DNA of 64,000 nucleotides from Eonycteris spelaea (GCA_003508835.1 PUFA01000066.1:2294001-2358000); one strand, 5' to 3'; shown: positions 1-10,796, numbered from the stretch's first letter. Numbers and translations are program-made. The notes: generated by a model not told the origin, from the letters alone.

Positions 1-1204
1 CGAACACATGGGAGTAATAATCCTGGTATCGAAGTAGATTCGGATGTCATCAAACTTTCTCTTCCTCAGACCTTGGTCTTCAAAGCTTTGGAGAAGTTCC
101 AAAATGCCTTCTCGTAGGGGTCTGACAAAATCTTCTCGCAGGAGTCGGAAGTGGGTATCCAGATAAACAGCAGTGCTCTCATATTTTCCAGAAATGATGT
201 TGGGGCGAAGGAATGGCTTCTCATCCAAGTGTACTTCATTGTAGGTAGGGTAAATGGGCATGGTCCGGTAGCTCTCAACATGGTCTTCTGCTTTAGGCTG
301 TACTAGAGTATAGGTGTCCACTCTTAAAGTGCCCTCTCGCCTCTTTTCCTGCAGATGTTCAATGATGGTCTGCACCTTTTCCAGGTTCTTCTCTGTCTCC
401 TCTTCTATGTCAACCCCAGAGGCTCTCAAAGCATTAAGAGAAGCTGGCAGGAGAGAAATGAGCATGGAAGTTTCTTGCACAGAGCTGGCAGGGAAGACGC
501 TTACGAGGTCTTGGAGGAGGGAGATGATGTTACTAATGTGTTCTGGATATCGGTTTCGAATTTCAGGGACAGGTTCAGTGACCATCTGTACAACATAAGT
601 TGGCAGGCAGACTTTGAGGAATTGTGAGTTCTTCAATATGCCCAGGACATGGAGAACACTCTGGCGGTCCATTCTGGAACTGCAAGCCTTCCGAAGAACC
701 TGGCAAATGAGCTCAAGAAAGTTGGATTTCATATAAGAATGAGACAGGAGTTCCTTTAACCCTAAACTTGTGGCAAGTGTGATGACCACCTCAGAGGGGT
801 CTTTCTGCAGAAGACTTTCCAGAAACTTATAACCTAGTCTCTTCACTTGCTGTGGCTGTTCTGCAGGCTTCTGGTGGGGGGTCCGCCACTGTTGGAAGTT
901 TTCATCGGGCCAGGGAGGTCTGCGGTTCCTTTCCTCCTGGTTGCCATTTCTCCGCCTGGCGTCATTCTCCTGACCCTGTCTTTGGCCTCTAGGTTCATCA
1001 TGGGCATGCCTTTCATGGTTCCTCCTTTCCTGATGTGGGTTCCTACCCATGGCTGCAAACCTCTCTTCTCTTTGCCGGGAAGGAACAGGGGGTGGTTAGC
1101 TCTAGGAAACCTTCTGGGCTCGTTGGTTCCTCCTCTGAGAGCATTGGCTGGTGGATTATTGGCCTGATTTCTAGCTCTTGGGGGTAATTCTCCATCCATA
1201 GGCC
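1..1204 (-). CDS. ZNFX1: ZNFX1, large N-terminal coding exon (partial, runs off left edge, one apparent frameshift)
   Basis: This is the second coding exon of ZNFX1, an NFX1-type zinc-finger SF1 helicase known as an interferon-induced double-stranded RNA sensor acting with MAVS at mitochondria. The exon starts after an AG acceptor at 1206-1205 and reads GPMDGELPPRARNQANNP, which matches the human N-terminus. From 1074 downwards a second frame continues the homology (QREERFAAMGRNPH, then LGYKFLESLLQKDPSEVV, then TMPIYPTYNEVHLDE) and stays open to base 1. Together with the upstream exon this covers about 420 residues: an Arg/Asn-rich low-complexity start and the armadillo-like N-terminal region, before the helicase. 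The helicase and zinc fingers lie outside the window. The two frames are offset by one base near the G run at 1089-1093, so the exon is not open as given. A missing base in the assembly is the likeliest cause. Confidence 0.93.
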
Positions 1205-3463
1205 CTAAACACAATGGGAATACAGAGTGAGCACAAAAATCAAGGTGCAAGGAAATCTAGAGGACAACAATGAACATGCTCTCATTTTCCAAAAACAATT
1301 AAGGAGCTTAGGTTTTATTTGGAGGAAAAAAAAGTTTTCTACCAAGTCATTTAACAAATGTAAAATAGATTATGTTGCCATACATATTATTAAAATATTG
1401 TTTTTTCAGAGAGTGCAAAGGGAAAAGGAATAAACATTTGCTGACTGCCTCATAAATGCTAGAGGATAAACATTTGCAGTATATCATTTAATCCTCACAG
1501 GCTGGGATTATTTCGGAGGATCAAAAACATCAGCTTGTTGCTTCTAGTTTCTTGCCAGTACCAAACAACAGTCAGTACATCAGTGTCAGAGCCAAACAGA
1601 CCTATTTCAAGTCTTGACATGGGCACTTCCTCACCAAGTTGCTAATTTCTCTAAGTCTCAGTATCGGGGTTGTAAAAATTAAACGTTTATAAGATGTTTG
1701 GCATAGTGTAGTACTTGACACATAAAAAGCTCTCATTAATGTTAGTACTAGTAGCACTAATAATTTTCTACTAGAATATCCTGATTTCTAGAGCCACTGG
1801 TTCTGCCATTAAACAATTATTTCATTGGCAACAGATGCATCAAGTGGGATAAAAACATAAAGAAAAATGCTTCTTAAACTTTGCCCATTATCAAATGGCA
1901 AAGGGAAAGGTGGGACTTCCTTTACTAAGACGTTTTTGAGCTAACTAAGACTGTGAAGGAAACTTAAAAATGAAACTCAAACTTAAATTTAGGAAATTGA
2001 AAAACGAAACTCAAACTTTCCTCCTTTCTGCAGCACAAGTCTATTTACATAGTATTTATCTACCACCAACCCTAAGAAGAGAAGGTGTGGGGAGAGGGAG
2101 GTGACAAACCCAGTTCACATAGAAAATGAAGCCAAACTTGTCTTCCTTGAACTACCACACATTTCATAAGTGACTTTGGCCAACATATTCAAATCCAATT
2201 TTTTTCACTTTCCTTTCCTCTAAAACTGATTCTGGAGCTGATCCAACTTTGCAGAATGACTTGGAGAACTTAAAAACAAACAAAAAATATTGACGGTACA
2301 CAATGATTTGATGATAAAAAATGTTATGCGCTTCAAATGCACATCATATTCAAGGTGATCATTCCACTTCATGACATCAGATGCTAAATCCATTTATGTA
2401 CATTTTTCCTTGTTTTGCACTTTGTAGAGATTTTAATGTTGCAACATATATCTGGTAAAATACAAACACTGTGCTACTGAATCCTAAATTTTTATAACTG
2501 TTACTTTCATATTTACTTTTCAAATCCCGAAGATATCAGAAAAAGTTCTGCTTTTAATATTTTGGTCTGATTATAAGGCTAGATGTTTTGGAAGAGTGGA
2601 AAATTGTACTGTTTCTCATTCTTTCAATATTCACACAGCTCATAAAATTGTACAGTTCTTTCTCATATGTTCCACAGCTAAAACTCAAATGACTCATTGC
2701 CAACTTAGGGGAAAGCAAGAATCCATTTGGTTTTGTTTTAGAAAGTTCCGAGCAAACAGAACAATCACTACAATAGAGTAATGCTTTTAGAACTTTCCTT
2801 TGGCAGCTAGGACTCTAGACATATGCTATCAAATACATAGCCACCAACTATGTGTGGCTATTAAGCATCTTAAATGTGGCTAGTCTGAATTAAGATGTAT
2901 AAAATAACCTAAGTTTTTTGAAGGCTCAATACCAAAAAAGTTAAATATCTCATTAAAAAAAACTTTATACTGGTAACATCTTAAAATAATATTTGCATAC
3001 CTGGGGGTAAATAAAAATATTAAAATTATTAAAGTACTATAATAAAATATTATATTCAATTATAACAAAGTGATGTTATTTGGTTATACTGGCTTCGATA
3101 AGTACTAAATTATTAAATTTTATTATTCAATTTAAAAAATGGATTTCACTTGTTTTTGCTTTTTTTAAACAAAGCTACTAGAAAATTTTAAATTACATTT
3201 TTGGCTTGTATTATGTTTCTACTGGATAGTGCTGCTCTAAACCAGTTCCACTTCTGACACCTCATCACTATCTTTGTTAAAGTGAACTGCACCCATTCAT
3301 CAACTCTCTTAGGGAAAGGAGAGGGCTGTATGTTTTTTAGTCATTTGTGTTATAGCTAAGGAATAAGCCATTGTTTACTTAAGAGACACAGTCAATCTTA
3401 GATGGGCCTGCTCATTCATAAGGAACTAAATTTTCTTTCCATTAGTCAGAAAACCTTGCTCAC
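1205..3463 (-). other. ZNFX1: ZNFX1 intron between first and second coding exons
   Basis: AT-rich intron with GT (3463-3462) and AG (1206-1205) ends. It holds a probable DNA-transposon remnant at about 2800-3240. I see no coding or RNA gene in it. Confidence 0.85.
2800..3240. mobile_element. Old AT-rich DNA transposon remnant
   Basis: The segment has inverted terminal-like ends: an agccaccaactatgtgtggc block with a duplicated TGTGGCTA motif at the left, and tctactggatagtgctgctc at the right. An AT-rich interior lies between them. This resembles non-autonomous hAT or Tigger-type elements. I do not assign a family. Confidence 0.5.
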
Positions 3464-3570
3464 CTCTGTGGTTGGTATGGGGATTCCTGGGCCTGGCGTC
3501 CGGACAGGGTCTTCTGCCCTCCATCTGAGAGTCACCTGATTTACTCCACACTCACGCTACTTCCAGTTAC
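3464..3570 (-). CDS. ZNFX1: ZNFX1, first coding exon with start codon
   Basis: The exon is bounded by an AG acceptor (3572-3571) and a GT donor (3463-3462, GTGAGC). The start ATG is at 3524-3522; 3525-3570 is 5' UTR. The coding part encodes MEGRRPCPDARPRNPHTNHR and ends one base into the next codon. That base joins the exon ending at 1204 to give the RGPMDGE junction seen in human ZNFX1. The start is chosen by its match to the human N-terminus (MEERRPHLDARPRN, from memory) and the correct splice phase. Confidence 0.9.
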
Positions 3571-5665
3571 CTGAAAATCTGCACAGGTTGAGAGTTATTA
3601 ATGGCCTTGAAATATAGTATCTAGCAGAAAAAAAAACTAAAACAGCATCAAGCCAATACTTTAGCCTCTGTTTTAATGATCTGTTAACTAAGAGTTAAAT
3701 ACAGATTTTAATCATGGACATAAGTGTTCAACTCTGTGAACGCCCAATTATAAAACATTAAATTTACAAATTAGGTGATTTCAAGGGATCAAATTCCCCC
3801 CTTCTCTTTATCCTTGCGCTTTCTCAGGGTAAAGGGAATATCATTAATGCCAATTCAAAACTACTGTTTGGTGTATGCCTTTAGCCAAGTTACTTAATCA
3901 GTTGCTAGGTTTCATTTTCCTCTTCTATAAAGCAAATATCGTTGCCAGGACAGAGAGAAGTACATTTTTTGTTAAGCCAAAAGTATGCACCACCCCATTC
4001 AGTATTTATATTATATAGTATTCTATAGCTTACCATACTCTATAGTTTGTAATAATTAGTGAGCAGTTATCCCTTATCCTACCCTTTGGATTACAGCCAA
4101 ACTGATTAAGTTTTCCACTCTACTGAATCAGGAAAAAGAAACTGTTTCAGTAACCAGGAGATTTAGCACTTATGGTATGTGGTTTCTTCAACCAGTTAGA
4201 AATCTGCAGCTCTTCTCTTGTTTCTTTTACCTTAATGATTTTTGACAACCTATATAAAAGGAAGAGGAAGCCCTGTTAAGAGAACTTCTCAAGCCACCTC
4301 ATACACATCACGTGGGCTGAGGCTAGGGAAAAAATGAGGATTCTGAGTCCTCAACATGGGGGTTTTTGAGACGGTCCCCCACATTGAGATTTTTTAAATA
4401 TTCATGGTTGGAAACTGTGAATAGATTTGGCATTATATAAAGAGTAGCTTTTATCCTCATCAGAAAAAGGAGACCCCTTCCTGCTAGCAATATTTTTGGT
4501 GTATCTCCTTCATCGTATCAAACTCAGCTCTCATGGTACAGGTTCAATATTTAGGTGGGTTTTTTTTTTCCAATTAAAAAAATTATCTGTGGGGACATTC
4601 TTACTTCCTCTTGTTGAAACACACTGGAAGAGAAACTCAGAACTATTCTGGGATAAAAGAAACAAGAAAAAAAAAGGCAAGGGAAGAGTAGAGAACAGGA
4701 AACGCTATGAAAAAGCAAGCTAAAGTGGGTTTCTTTGGGAATCGAGGTCTAAAGGGCAAGAGAAAGAAAATCAGTGAGAGTCAAGCTGATGTAGGGATCA
4801 CATTATAGGAACAAATTATAGGAGAATGGTAATTACCAGGGTGGGATGAAAGAGACTGAAACAAGAGGCCACCACGGCTGGGTTTCTGGGGGAAGTCTCC
4901 AGGGTCCTGAGAGGGCATAAGAAAGAATGGAAGAGTCACTGGCACCTAGGAGACCACCGGGTTGCGATGGGACTATTATTATAGGGCCAAGGAAGAGCCA
5001 GGGCTGTGTGGTGGCATGAAGAATGTACAGGGCAAGGCTGAAGTGGGGAGTGACACGGGGAGCAGGGGACAGCTGAAGAGGTATGGGGCCTCAGGAAGGA
5101 GGGGGCTGAGACAGCCCGGGGTGCTTGCTGAAGTGGTGGGAGACCTGGAAACAGAGATGGGAAGTCTAGGTGCTAAGGCTGCTTCGTAGAAGCTGGGGGA
5201 TGAACGAGGACAGAGAAAGATGAAGGGGGTGGCTGTAGCAGAAAGTGAGAGTAGAGATGGGGGGAAGGGGGGGCAGAGGAGAGCTAGATGATGAAGCCGG
5301 AGGTAGGAGTGTTGACAGGGGACTCTAGGTGGGTAACAGAGGCGCTGGGGGCAGAGAGGGTGAAGGAGGCGACAGAGGTGGGGCAGAGGCGGGGGGTGGA
5401 AGTGGCCGGCATTGAGGAGTGACAGGAACGCTTACGGAGGGGCAGGGGAGAACGGTGGCGCTGGGAAGAGGGGACAGGGGTTCTCAGGTGGATGATGGAG
5501 GCACTGAGGAGGTGATGGGGCGGCAGGGGGTGACGGAAGCGCTGAGGAGGTGGCGGGGCCACTGAGCCCGGCGAGGGGGCAGAAACGCCGGCACAGGTAC
5601 GTAGCGGGGCAGCGCGCGCTGGGGTCGCGGGGGCAGGAGCAGGTGCGGGGCCGGAGGTCACTCAC
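3571..5665 (-). other. ZNFX1: ZNFX1 intron 1
   Basis: Intron between the non-coding first exon and the first coding exon. The promoter-proximal part (about 4840-5590) is strongly purine-rich on the plus strand and includes a degenerate repeated motif (see 5280-5590). No gene is seen. Confidence 0.7.
5280..5590. repeat. Degenerate purine/GC-rich minisatellite-like array
   Basis: Related blocks recur, such as atggaggcactgaggaggtg at about 5493 and acggaagcgctgaggaggtg at about 5532. Looser copies lie upstream (acagaggcgctggggg, ggaggcgacagaggtgggg). Units are roughly 28-50 nt. The array abuts the ZNFX1/ZFAS1 CpG island. Confidence 0.5.
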
Positions 5666-5760
5666 CGGCACCGGCGCGTCCTCTCGTCACCGCCGCCGCC
5701 AAGGACTGGGGTCCGAACCCAAACAGTTCCGCGGCTCCGCCCGCCGCCGCGCACTTTCGG
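5666..5760 (-). other. ZNFX1: ZNFX1 non-coding first exon (5' end approximate)
   Basis: A strong donor (GTGAGT on the minus strand) lies at 5665-5660 inside the CpG island, giving an exon whose 3' end is 5666. The upstream limit is not determined by sequence. I place it near the interferon-response-like motif at 5753-5770. The exon would carry only 5' UTR, because the first ATG in the right frame is in the next exon. Confidence 0.55.
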
Positions 5761-5770
5761 TTTCCTTTCC
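5753..5770 (-). promoter_or_regulatory. Interferon-stimulated response element-like motif (ZNFX1)
   Basis: On the minus strand this reads GGAAAGGAAACCGAAAGT. It contains GAAACCGAAA, matching the GAAANNGAAA core bound by IRF/ISGF3 factors. It sits just upstream of, or at, the ZNFX1 first exon. ZNFX1 is known to be interferon-induced, so the position fits. Confidence 0.6.
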
Positions 5771-6218
5771 CCGCAAACACAGGGGGAGGGAGGAGCCCAG
5801 CGGGCGAACGCGGCGGGGCGAAGAGAGGGAGGGGCCCTGGCACAGCCAGCGCCTACGCCCTCGGGCCAGGGCGGGCGGACGCGCGGGCGGGACGTCGCCT
5901 CAGCTCCCCGCGGCGGGCTCGAGCGGGCGCGGCTGAGGGGAGGGGACTGCGGGAAGTGGGTAACAGCACCCAAGGCTGCGGCAGGCCTCAGCCAGCCCCG
6001 AAGGCGGGGGGAACCCTGCAGGCTCCTTAATGCGTGTGAAGCGCGACATGGCGGCGAGGCCGACGAGCCCGGGAAGCCCAGTGTGTACGGGGAAGGGGGC
6101 GGGGCTAGAGCGGCCTGGACAACCATTGGATCGCCTCGGAGACTGCCTTTCCCGCGAGGCGCCGGGGGACCGGAAACGCCTCGGGTCCAGTGCGCAAGCG
6201 CAAGAGTCCCCCTATGGT

Positions 6219-6225
6219 TATATAA
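6219..6225 (+). promoter_or_regulatory. TATA box of ZFAS1
   Basis: TATATAA lies about 30 bp before a pyrimidine-rich start (around 6243-6254). A TATA-like element with a pyrimidine start tract is typical of 5'TOP snoRNA host genes, a class to which human ZFAS1 belongs. Confidence 0.6.
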
Positions 6226-6490
6226 GGGCGGTCCCAGGTTCCCTTCGTTCTTTTGCGTCTGCTGCGCGTGGTCTTCAGCTCAGTTTCATTCCATTGGTCA
6301 TCCGATGTCGTCCCGCCCTGAGAACCTGGGGCTACTACTGTGTATGGTGAGTTGAGGCCTACTGTTTTCTATTCATCTCTGATCTTCTCTTACCCTCTTT
6401 GCCATCGCCCCTGCCCGTGGCTCCTTGCTCTGACCCTCATGGGCCGGAGTGGAAGTCAGAGCTGGAAAATCGCGCCTAAGGCGCCCGTGG

Positions 6491-6580
6491 CCGGTGTAAA
6501 TGATGACTTCACTTTTTTCCCCATCAGATCGACCATGCCGATATCTTTGAATATTTGCCAGTTAGTTCTGATGTACCGGC
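6491..6580 (+). ncRNA. SNORD12C: C/D box snoRNA SNORD12C
   Basis: Box C ATGATGA is at 6500-6506 and box D CTGA at 6568-6571. A terminal stem forms between CCGGT (6491-6495) and ACCGG (6575-6579). The guide cttttttcccc (6512-6522) precedes a D'-like CAGA. From memory it can pair with the 28S rRNA segment GGGGAAAGAAG (10 Watson-Crick pairs plus one G-U). That matches the reported role of the HBII-99 family in 28S 2'-O-methylation. It lies in ZFAS1 intron 1. Confidence 0.9.
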
Positions 6581-8080
6581 CTCAAAAGCGCGGCCACGTT
6601 CTTTTTCGACTGTGGGAAGATGGCGATTGATGCCTCTTTGTTGGTTCGCAGGTTAGCGCGGTCACAGGGCACGGAATGGATCTTGAAAAAGAGAGGATCG
6701 TTGCTGGGCCTTACAGGGAACCCCGTGTTAGGGACATCTTAAAAAAAACGATATCGTGACCTCTGGGGTAAGCATTCGTCTCCTGGCCTATTGTAGAAAC
6801 CCATGCCCTGAGGATCGTCTTTGCTAGGCGAACTTGGAAAAGATTTAACGGTAGCTAATTTGTATTAAGCATGGTTTGGGTATTAGGTATTTTTTGAAGT
6901 GTTCTGGTTGCTTCGTTTTATTGTAATTCTCAAAAACGTACCTATGAGACTTAGGTTGCTGGTGAAATAGGTTTAAGAGAAATAATTTCCTAAAGTGCAA
7001 TCATCTCTGAAAAGATAAATGTCCAGACCTGTAGAAAATTTTTATGAATTTATTTGAACCAAACTGATAACTATATGCCTGGAAGCAAAATCTCAACAGA
7101 TTGAGAAAATGCTCTGGAGAAAGACAGTTTTGCAGCTTATTTTATACATTGGAATCAAAGAAGACAAGGAGGTTACATGAAATCCATTGGTGGTAGATGA
7201 AGGAAGTCGGGAAAATCTCTAGGATTGGATAAAAGGCAAGATGGAGAAACATTCTTTTACATTGATAAGTGCAGGATAGTTTAACATGGCACAGAGGGTA
7301 TGCAGGTCACAAGGGTCTCTGGTTCCGGCAGTTCTGCCTTTTAGGGGTTGGAAAATTACTCTGATATTTCAAAGATTTGTTATTCTAGATGCATAAGAAC
7401 AATGGATGGCTAATTTAAAGATTGACCTTTGCTAAGGAAGCCATAGGTCTGGGACAAGACTAACCACTATCACTCTTGTTACTCAGCCTGTTAGGCCTGC
7501 CACGTGGCCCTCTGAGCTTGTCAGGTTTATTCCATATCCCTCTTCATTCACAAAGTGAATAGATGTCAAATGCCCTTAAAAGCACCTTTTAGGATTCTAT
7601 TTCTTCATGTTGTGTTCTTGATAAAACAGCTTTCTTATGCATGGAAATTTTGGAATGGATGGATAATGTGATGACATTTTTAAAAAGAAAGCCAAATGTG
7701 TGTTTCTGTTGACCTAGTCACTCAAACTAATTCCCATGTTCCTAACTCATTCTCAAGTCCAGGACTTCTTGGGGACATGTTTTTCTTAAACTTCGCTGTC
7801 CGAGATTTTTAGTGATAACATCTTATATTAAAATGTAACATACACTTCGACCAGCACCCTGTGGCCACTTGTCATTTCCATAAACGTTTCCCCACAGCCC
7901 TTGCCAGGCACACTTGCCTGTATCCAATGAAAGCTTAGAAAGCAGGGATGTTGGTCTTAGCTGCTATTATTGCCAACAAACGGGACTGAGAAGTGCTTGA
8001 ATATTGAGTGAATAGAAACAGACCAACTAGATCTCATTCTTGGTTTTCAGGGCTCTTTAATAGAGGACAAGAGCTTCCTG

Positions 8081-8169
8081 CTGGCATACGTGATGACTGA
8101 ACTTTTTTCCCCGACAGATCGACCATGTTGATCTAACTTCTCTAAGCCAGTTTCTGTCTGATATGCCAG
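8081..8169 (+). ncRNA. SNORD12B: C/D box snoRNA SNORD12B
   Basis: Box C GTGATGA is at 8090-8096 and box D CTGA at 8158-8161. An 8-bp terminal stem forms between CTGGCATA (8081-8088) and TATGCCAG (8162-8169). The guide cttttttcccc is at 8102-8112, before the D'-like CAGA. It lies in ZFAS1 intron 2, 77 nt upstream of exon 3, a spacing typical of intron-encoded C/D snoRNAs. Confidence 0.92.
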
Positions 8170-8450
8170 TTTGAGCAGTTCCTTGTCCCCTGGTTCTTTG
8201 GGCATCTAGTTAATTGAAACTTATGTTTCAGTGTTTTCTTCTCAGGTTTACTGTTGGCAAAAAGCAGACTTTAAAGGAAGCAGGATGAATCCAGGAGTGG
8301 CAGAGGATTGGTAAGTGATGTGCATGTCTAAGTGCCCATGCCCGCGTGGCTGAATAGACAGGGTCTGGAGAATGGAGAAGGTAGTTAGTAACTGCTTTGC
8401 TTTTAAATATGGGGTTATCTCCCTTGTGCTCAATTTTCTGGCTCAAATAT

Positions 8451-8543
8451 GGCCATCGCAGCTGATGACAACTTTTTTCCCCATCAGATCGACCCTGTTG
8501 ATCTAACTAAACCATTAGCCAGTTTTTGTCTGATGCATTGGCC
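8451..8543 (+). ncRNA. SNORD12: C/D box snoRNA SNORD12
   Basis: Box C is CTGATGA (8462-8468), with a non-canonical first base. Box D CTGA is at 8530-8533. The flanks ggccatcgc and gcattggcc form an imperfect terminal stem. The guide cttttttcccc (8472-8482) is identical to the other two copies. An internal AGATC...GATCT hairpin (8486-8504) separates the D' and C' regions. It lies in ZFAS1 intron 3. Confidence 0.9.
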
Positions 8544-9648
8544 CCAGAAATAATGTTTTGTTTACCATTAATAGACTGCATTCTGAATGGATTTTTTGTT
8601 TTGGTTTGGTTTTTGAGTTTTTGTTTTTATTCATTTGTTAGTTTGTTTTCTTAGCATTCAGGTCATTTATCTTGGCTTCATCTGTTAACTTCCTACAGGT
8701 TGGGAGTCCTGAGAGCCAATAAGTAGGTTGATGCAGTCTGATCAACCCCTTGGCTTGGTTCAGTCTGGCCTATAACAGGTGAGGTTTCTGCAAATGGTTT
8801 TATCCAGGTGTCAAACTCCTAATAAAATTATTGTTGAATGTGCACAGGGTAGAGAGGTGATGTGTTTGACCACTTGGCAGTAACCTGGGGGTCTAGTTCC
8901 AAATTGGGTATATGACCTATTGCTACTACTAGGTCTTACAAGAAAGGGAAAAAGATTAAGTCTACAATTTCTGCTCCCAATTTTTGAACAGAGCAATACC
9001 CACTTTATCCTTTCAGCTTGTCAAAAATTACTCTTTACCCTAAATTTAAAATGTTTACTTTGTCTATATAAATGCATAGTTTTTGCTATTTAAAAGTTGC
9101 TTTCATGACCCTTGATCCCTAAACTGTTCTGCCACGTAACTGACCCTTAACAGCTAAGAATATTTTCCTAATTTCTGCTTATCCACTTCATATTCAAACA
9201 TGCCCTGTCTCTCTTATGCATTGCATCGGTGTTAATGTCCCTTCAGAAACAACAAACACCGTTGGGTGTGCCCCTAGATTTGTCTGCTCTTAACTATTTC
9301 CTATAATAAGGATCTAGATTGAGGTCGAACATTTTAATATTCTAGGTGCAACATACAGGCTTCAGTAGTAAGGTGTAAAACGCAGCTTGTTTTGAGATTG
9401 TCTTTCTGGCTTGGTAATTAATTGAATATCCATTGTGTAGTTTCTGAAGTTTTAACCAGATTCTCCCATATTCCAGGCAAGTAGTACTTTAATATCAGAA
9501 TGAAGTGCTGATTGTAATCTACCTTTTTTCTTTTTAAGGATTTTTTCACCAGTGGCATTGGAATACAAGATCTCTTGAAAAAGATTGACCCTGTTTTTTC
9601 CTAAGAAAGCAAAATATTACTCTGTAGCTTTTCTGTCTGGAGAAGGAA

Positions 9649-9654
9649 AATAAA
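9649..9654 (+). terminator. ZFAS1 poly(A) signal
   Basis: AATAAA lies about 110 nt after the start of the last inferred ZFAS1 exon. Cleavage is expected near 9670. Confidence 0.75.
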
Positions 9655-9829
9655 AAATCCTTTAAGTCAAAATGCTCTTGAATTTGGTCATTGAATATAA
9701 ACACTGAACAGGGGTAATAAGTAACAAATGTCTACAGAGGTCAAACTCCAGGAGTAGGGATGATTCGTATCCAGTGAGAAAACATCCTTCACATTGAGAT
9801 GGGAAAATGCTCATTGAGTGTTTAGTTTA

Positions 9830-9990
9830 CCATTGAAGTGTGATAACTACTTCATTGTTCATTACTATCCCATTTTATAGATAAGAAAACAAGGATTAGT
9901 GATTTACTTGAGGTCACAAGCCTTGGAAGTGATGAAATGGGATTTGAACTTCATACGGGGTCCCTAATTTCTAAGTTTCAGACCCTTACC
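9830..9990 (-). mobile_element. MIR SINE remnant
   Basis: Reverse-oriented MIR core: ttttatagataagaaaacaa followed by a gaggtcacaagcc motif typical of MIR read from the opposite strand. Confidence 0.6.
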
Positions 9991-10329
9991 AGCTGTGTAA
10001 ATGAAGCATTTCTGGAAAGTTGTGGTTAAAGGTGGAGTCCACAGACCATTCCAGAATTTCAGCCAGGGCTGGTATTGTTTCCCCTGCACCTCCTTGGCTG
10101 GGAACAGTTAAAATGGCTCCAAGCCTGGCATTAGTCCTGGCTCCTGGCAGGCCTCTTGTGACTTCCACCATTTCTTGGCTTCAGAGCTCCATCTATAAAA
10201 TGGGCATAACATCACCTTACTCTAGTGGGTGCTGTGAGGATCAAATGAGCTATGTCAAAATGCTTAGTGTAACACTTGGCGTGGGCTAAGTATTAATGTA
10301 AAGAAACCAACTAGTACATGCAACAACTC

Positions 10330-10560
10330 AATACTGAAAGATTAGGCTAGGTGGGGAAGCTGGTCTCAAATGGTACACACTGTGTGATTCCATTTTGACA
10401 TTCTGGAAAACTAGTGATAAACATGATCTGTGGTTGCCAGGTTTGATGGATAGGGTATGTGAATATAAAGGAAGAGCATAAAGAGTTTTAGGGGGTATCA
10501 CTGGTGGTTATGCAAATTTATGCATCTTAAAATTCATAGAACTACAAAAAGTCAATTTTG
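10330..10560 (+). mobile_element. Old L1 3' fragment
   Basis: Diverged L1M 3'-end sequence: tgtgattccattttgacatt, gtggttgccaggtttgatgg and the ttatgcaaatttatgcatct type of tail. Confidence 0.6.
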
Positions 10561-10574
10561 TTGTATGATAATTG

Positions 10575-10740
10575 AAAAAAATACTAAAAACATAGGCTCT
10601 GAATCAGACTTAACTGAGTTTGAATCCTGGCTCTGCTGTTTTATTAGCCATGTGACTGGACAAGTGATTCATATCTTAGCTTCAATTCCTTCATCAAAAA
10701 GATAATGATACCCACCTTAAGGGGATGTTTTGAAGAGTAG
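10575..10740 (+). mobile_element. MIR SINE remnant
   Basis: Shows the MIR core: tgagtttgaatcctggctct, then ttagccatgtgactggacaa and a cttcatcaaaaagataatga end. Confidence 0.75.
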
Positions 10741-10796
10741 TAGTAAAGGAACGCTTTGCTTGGAATATGGAAATGTGGACCTCAAAGGCTTGTTAT

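Larger units (their letters stand above)
5400..6350. promoter_or_regulatory. CpG island, divergent ZNFX1/ZFAS1 promoter
   Basis: The stretch is GC-rich with dense CpG. It holds the ZNFX1 non-coding exon on the minus strand and the ZFAS1 first exon on the plus strand. It contains an interferon-response-like element (5753-5770), GC boxes near 6095-6105, an inverted CCAAT (ATTGG, about 6125), an NRF1-like palindrome tgcgcaagcgca (6191-6202) and a TATA box (6219-6225). The head-to-head arrangement is the known mammalian layout. Confidence 0.85.
6250..9672 (+). ncRNA. ZFAS1: ZFAS1 long non-coding RNA, snoRNA host gene (5 exons)
   Basis: Plus-strand non-coding host gene lying head to head with ZNFX1. 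Exons inferred from splice signals are: exon 1 about 6250-6346 (donor GTGAGT), exon 2 6652-6767 (donor GTAAGC), exon 3 8246-8310 (donor GTAAGT), exon 4 8699-8778 (donor GTGAGG), and exon 5 9539 to about 9672. A poly(A) signal AATAAA lies at 9649-9654. The spliced product is about 0.5 kb, like human ZFAS1. Introns 1, 2 and 3 each carry one C/D snoRNA; intron 4 carries none that I can see. Exon sequence has no conserved open frame, which agrees with a host RNA whose main conserved output is the snoRNAs. Gene identity rests on position, the snoRNA trio and the exon layout. The transcription start is approximate. Confidence 0.88.

Noticed and set aside
843..1090. Continuation of the first ZNFX1 frame (KRGLQPWVGTHIRK...)
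   Set aside because: Homology to ZNFX1 leaves this frame at about 1090 and continues one base over, so this part is read-through after the frame slip.
5284..6126. Several Pro/Ala/Arg-rich open frames on both strands
   Set aside because: GC-rich promoter island and minisatellite-like sequence; ZNFX1 and ZFAS1 exons explain the region.
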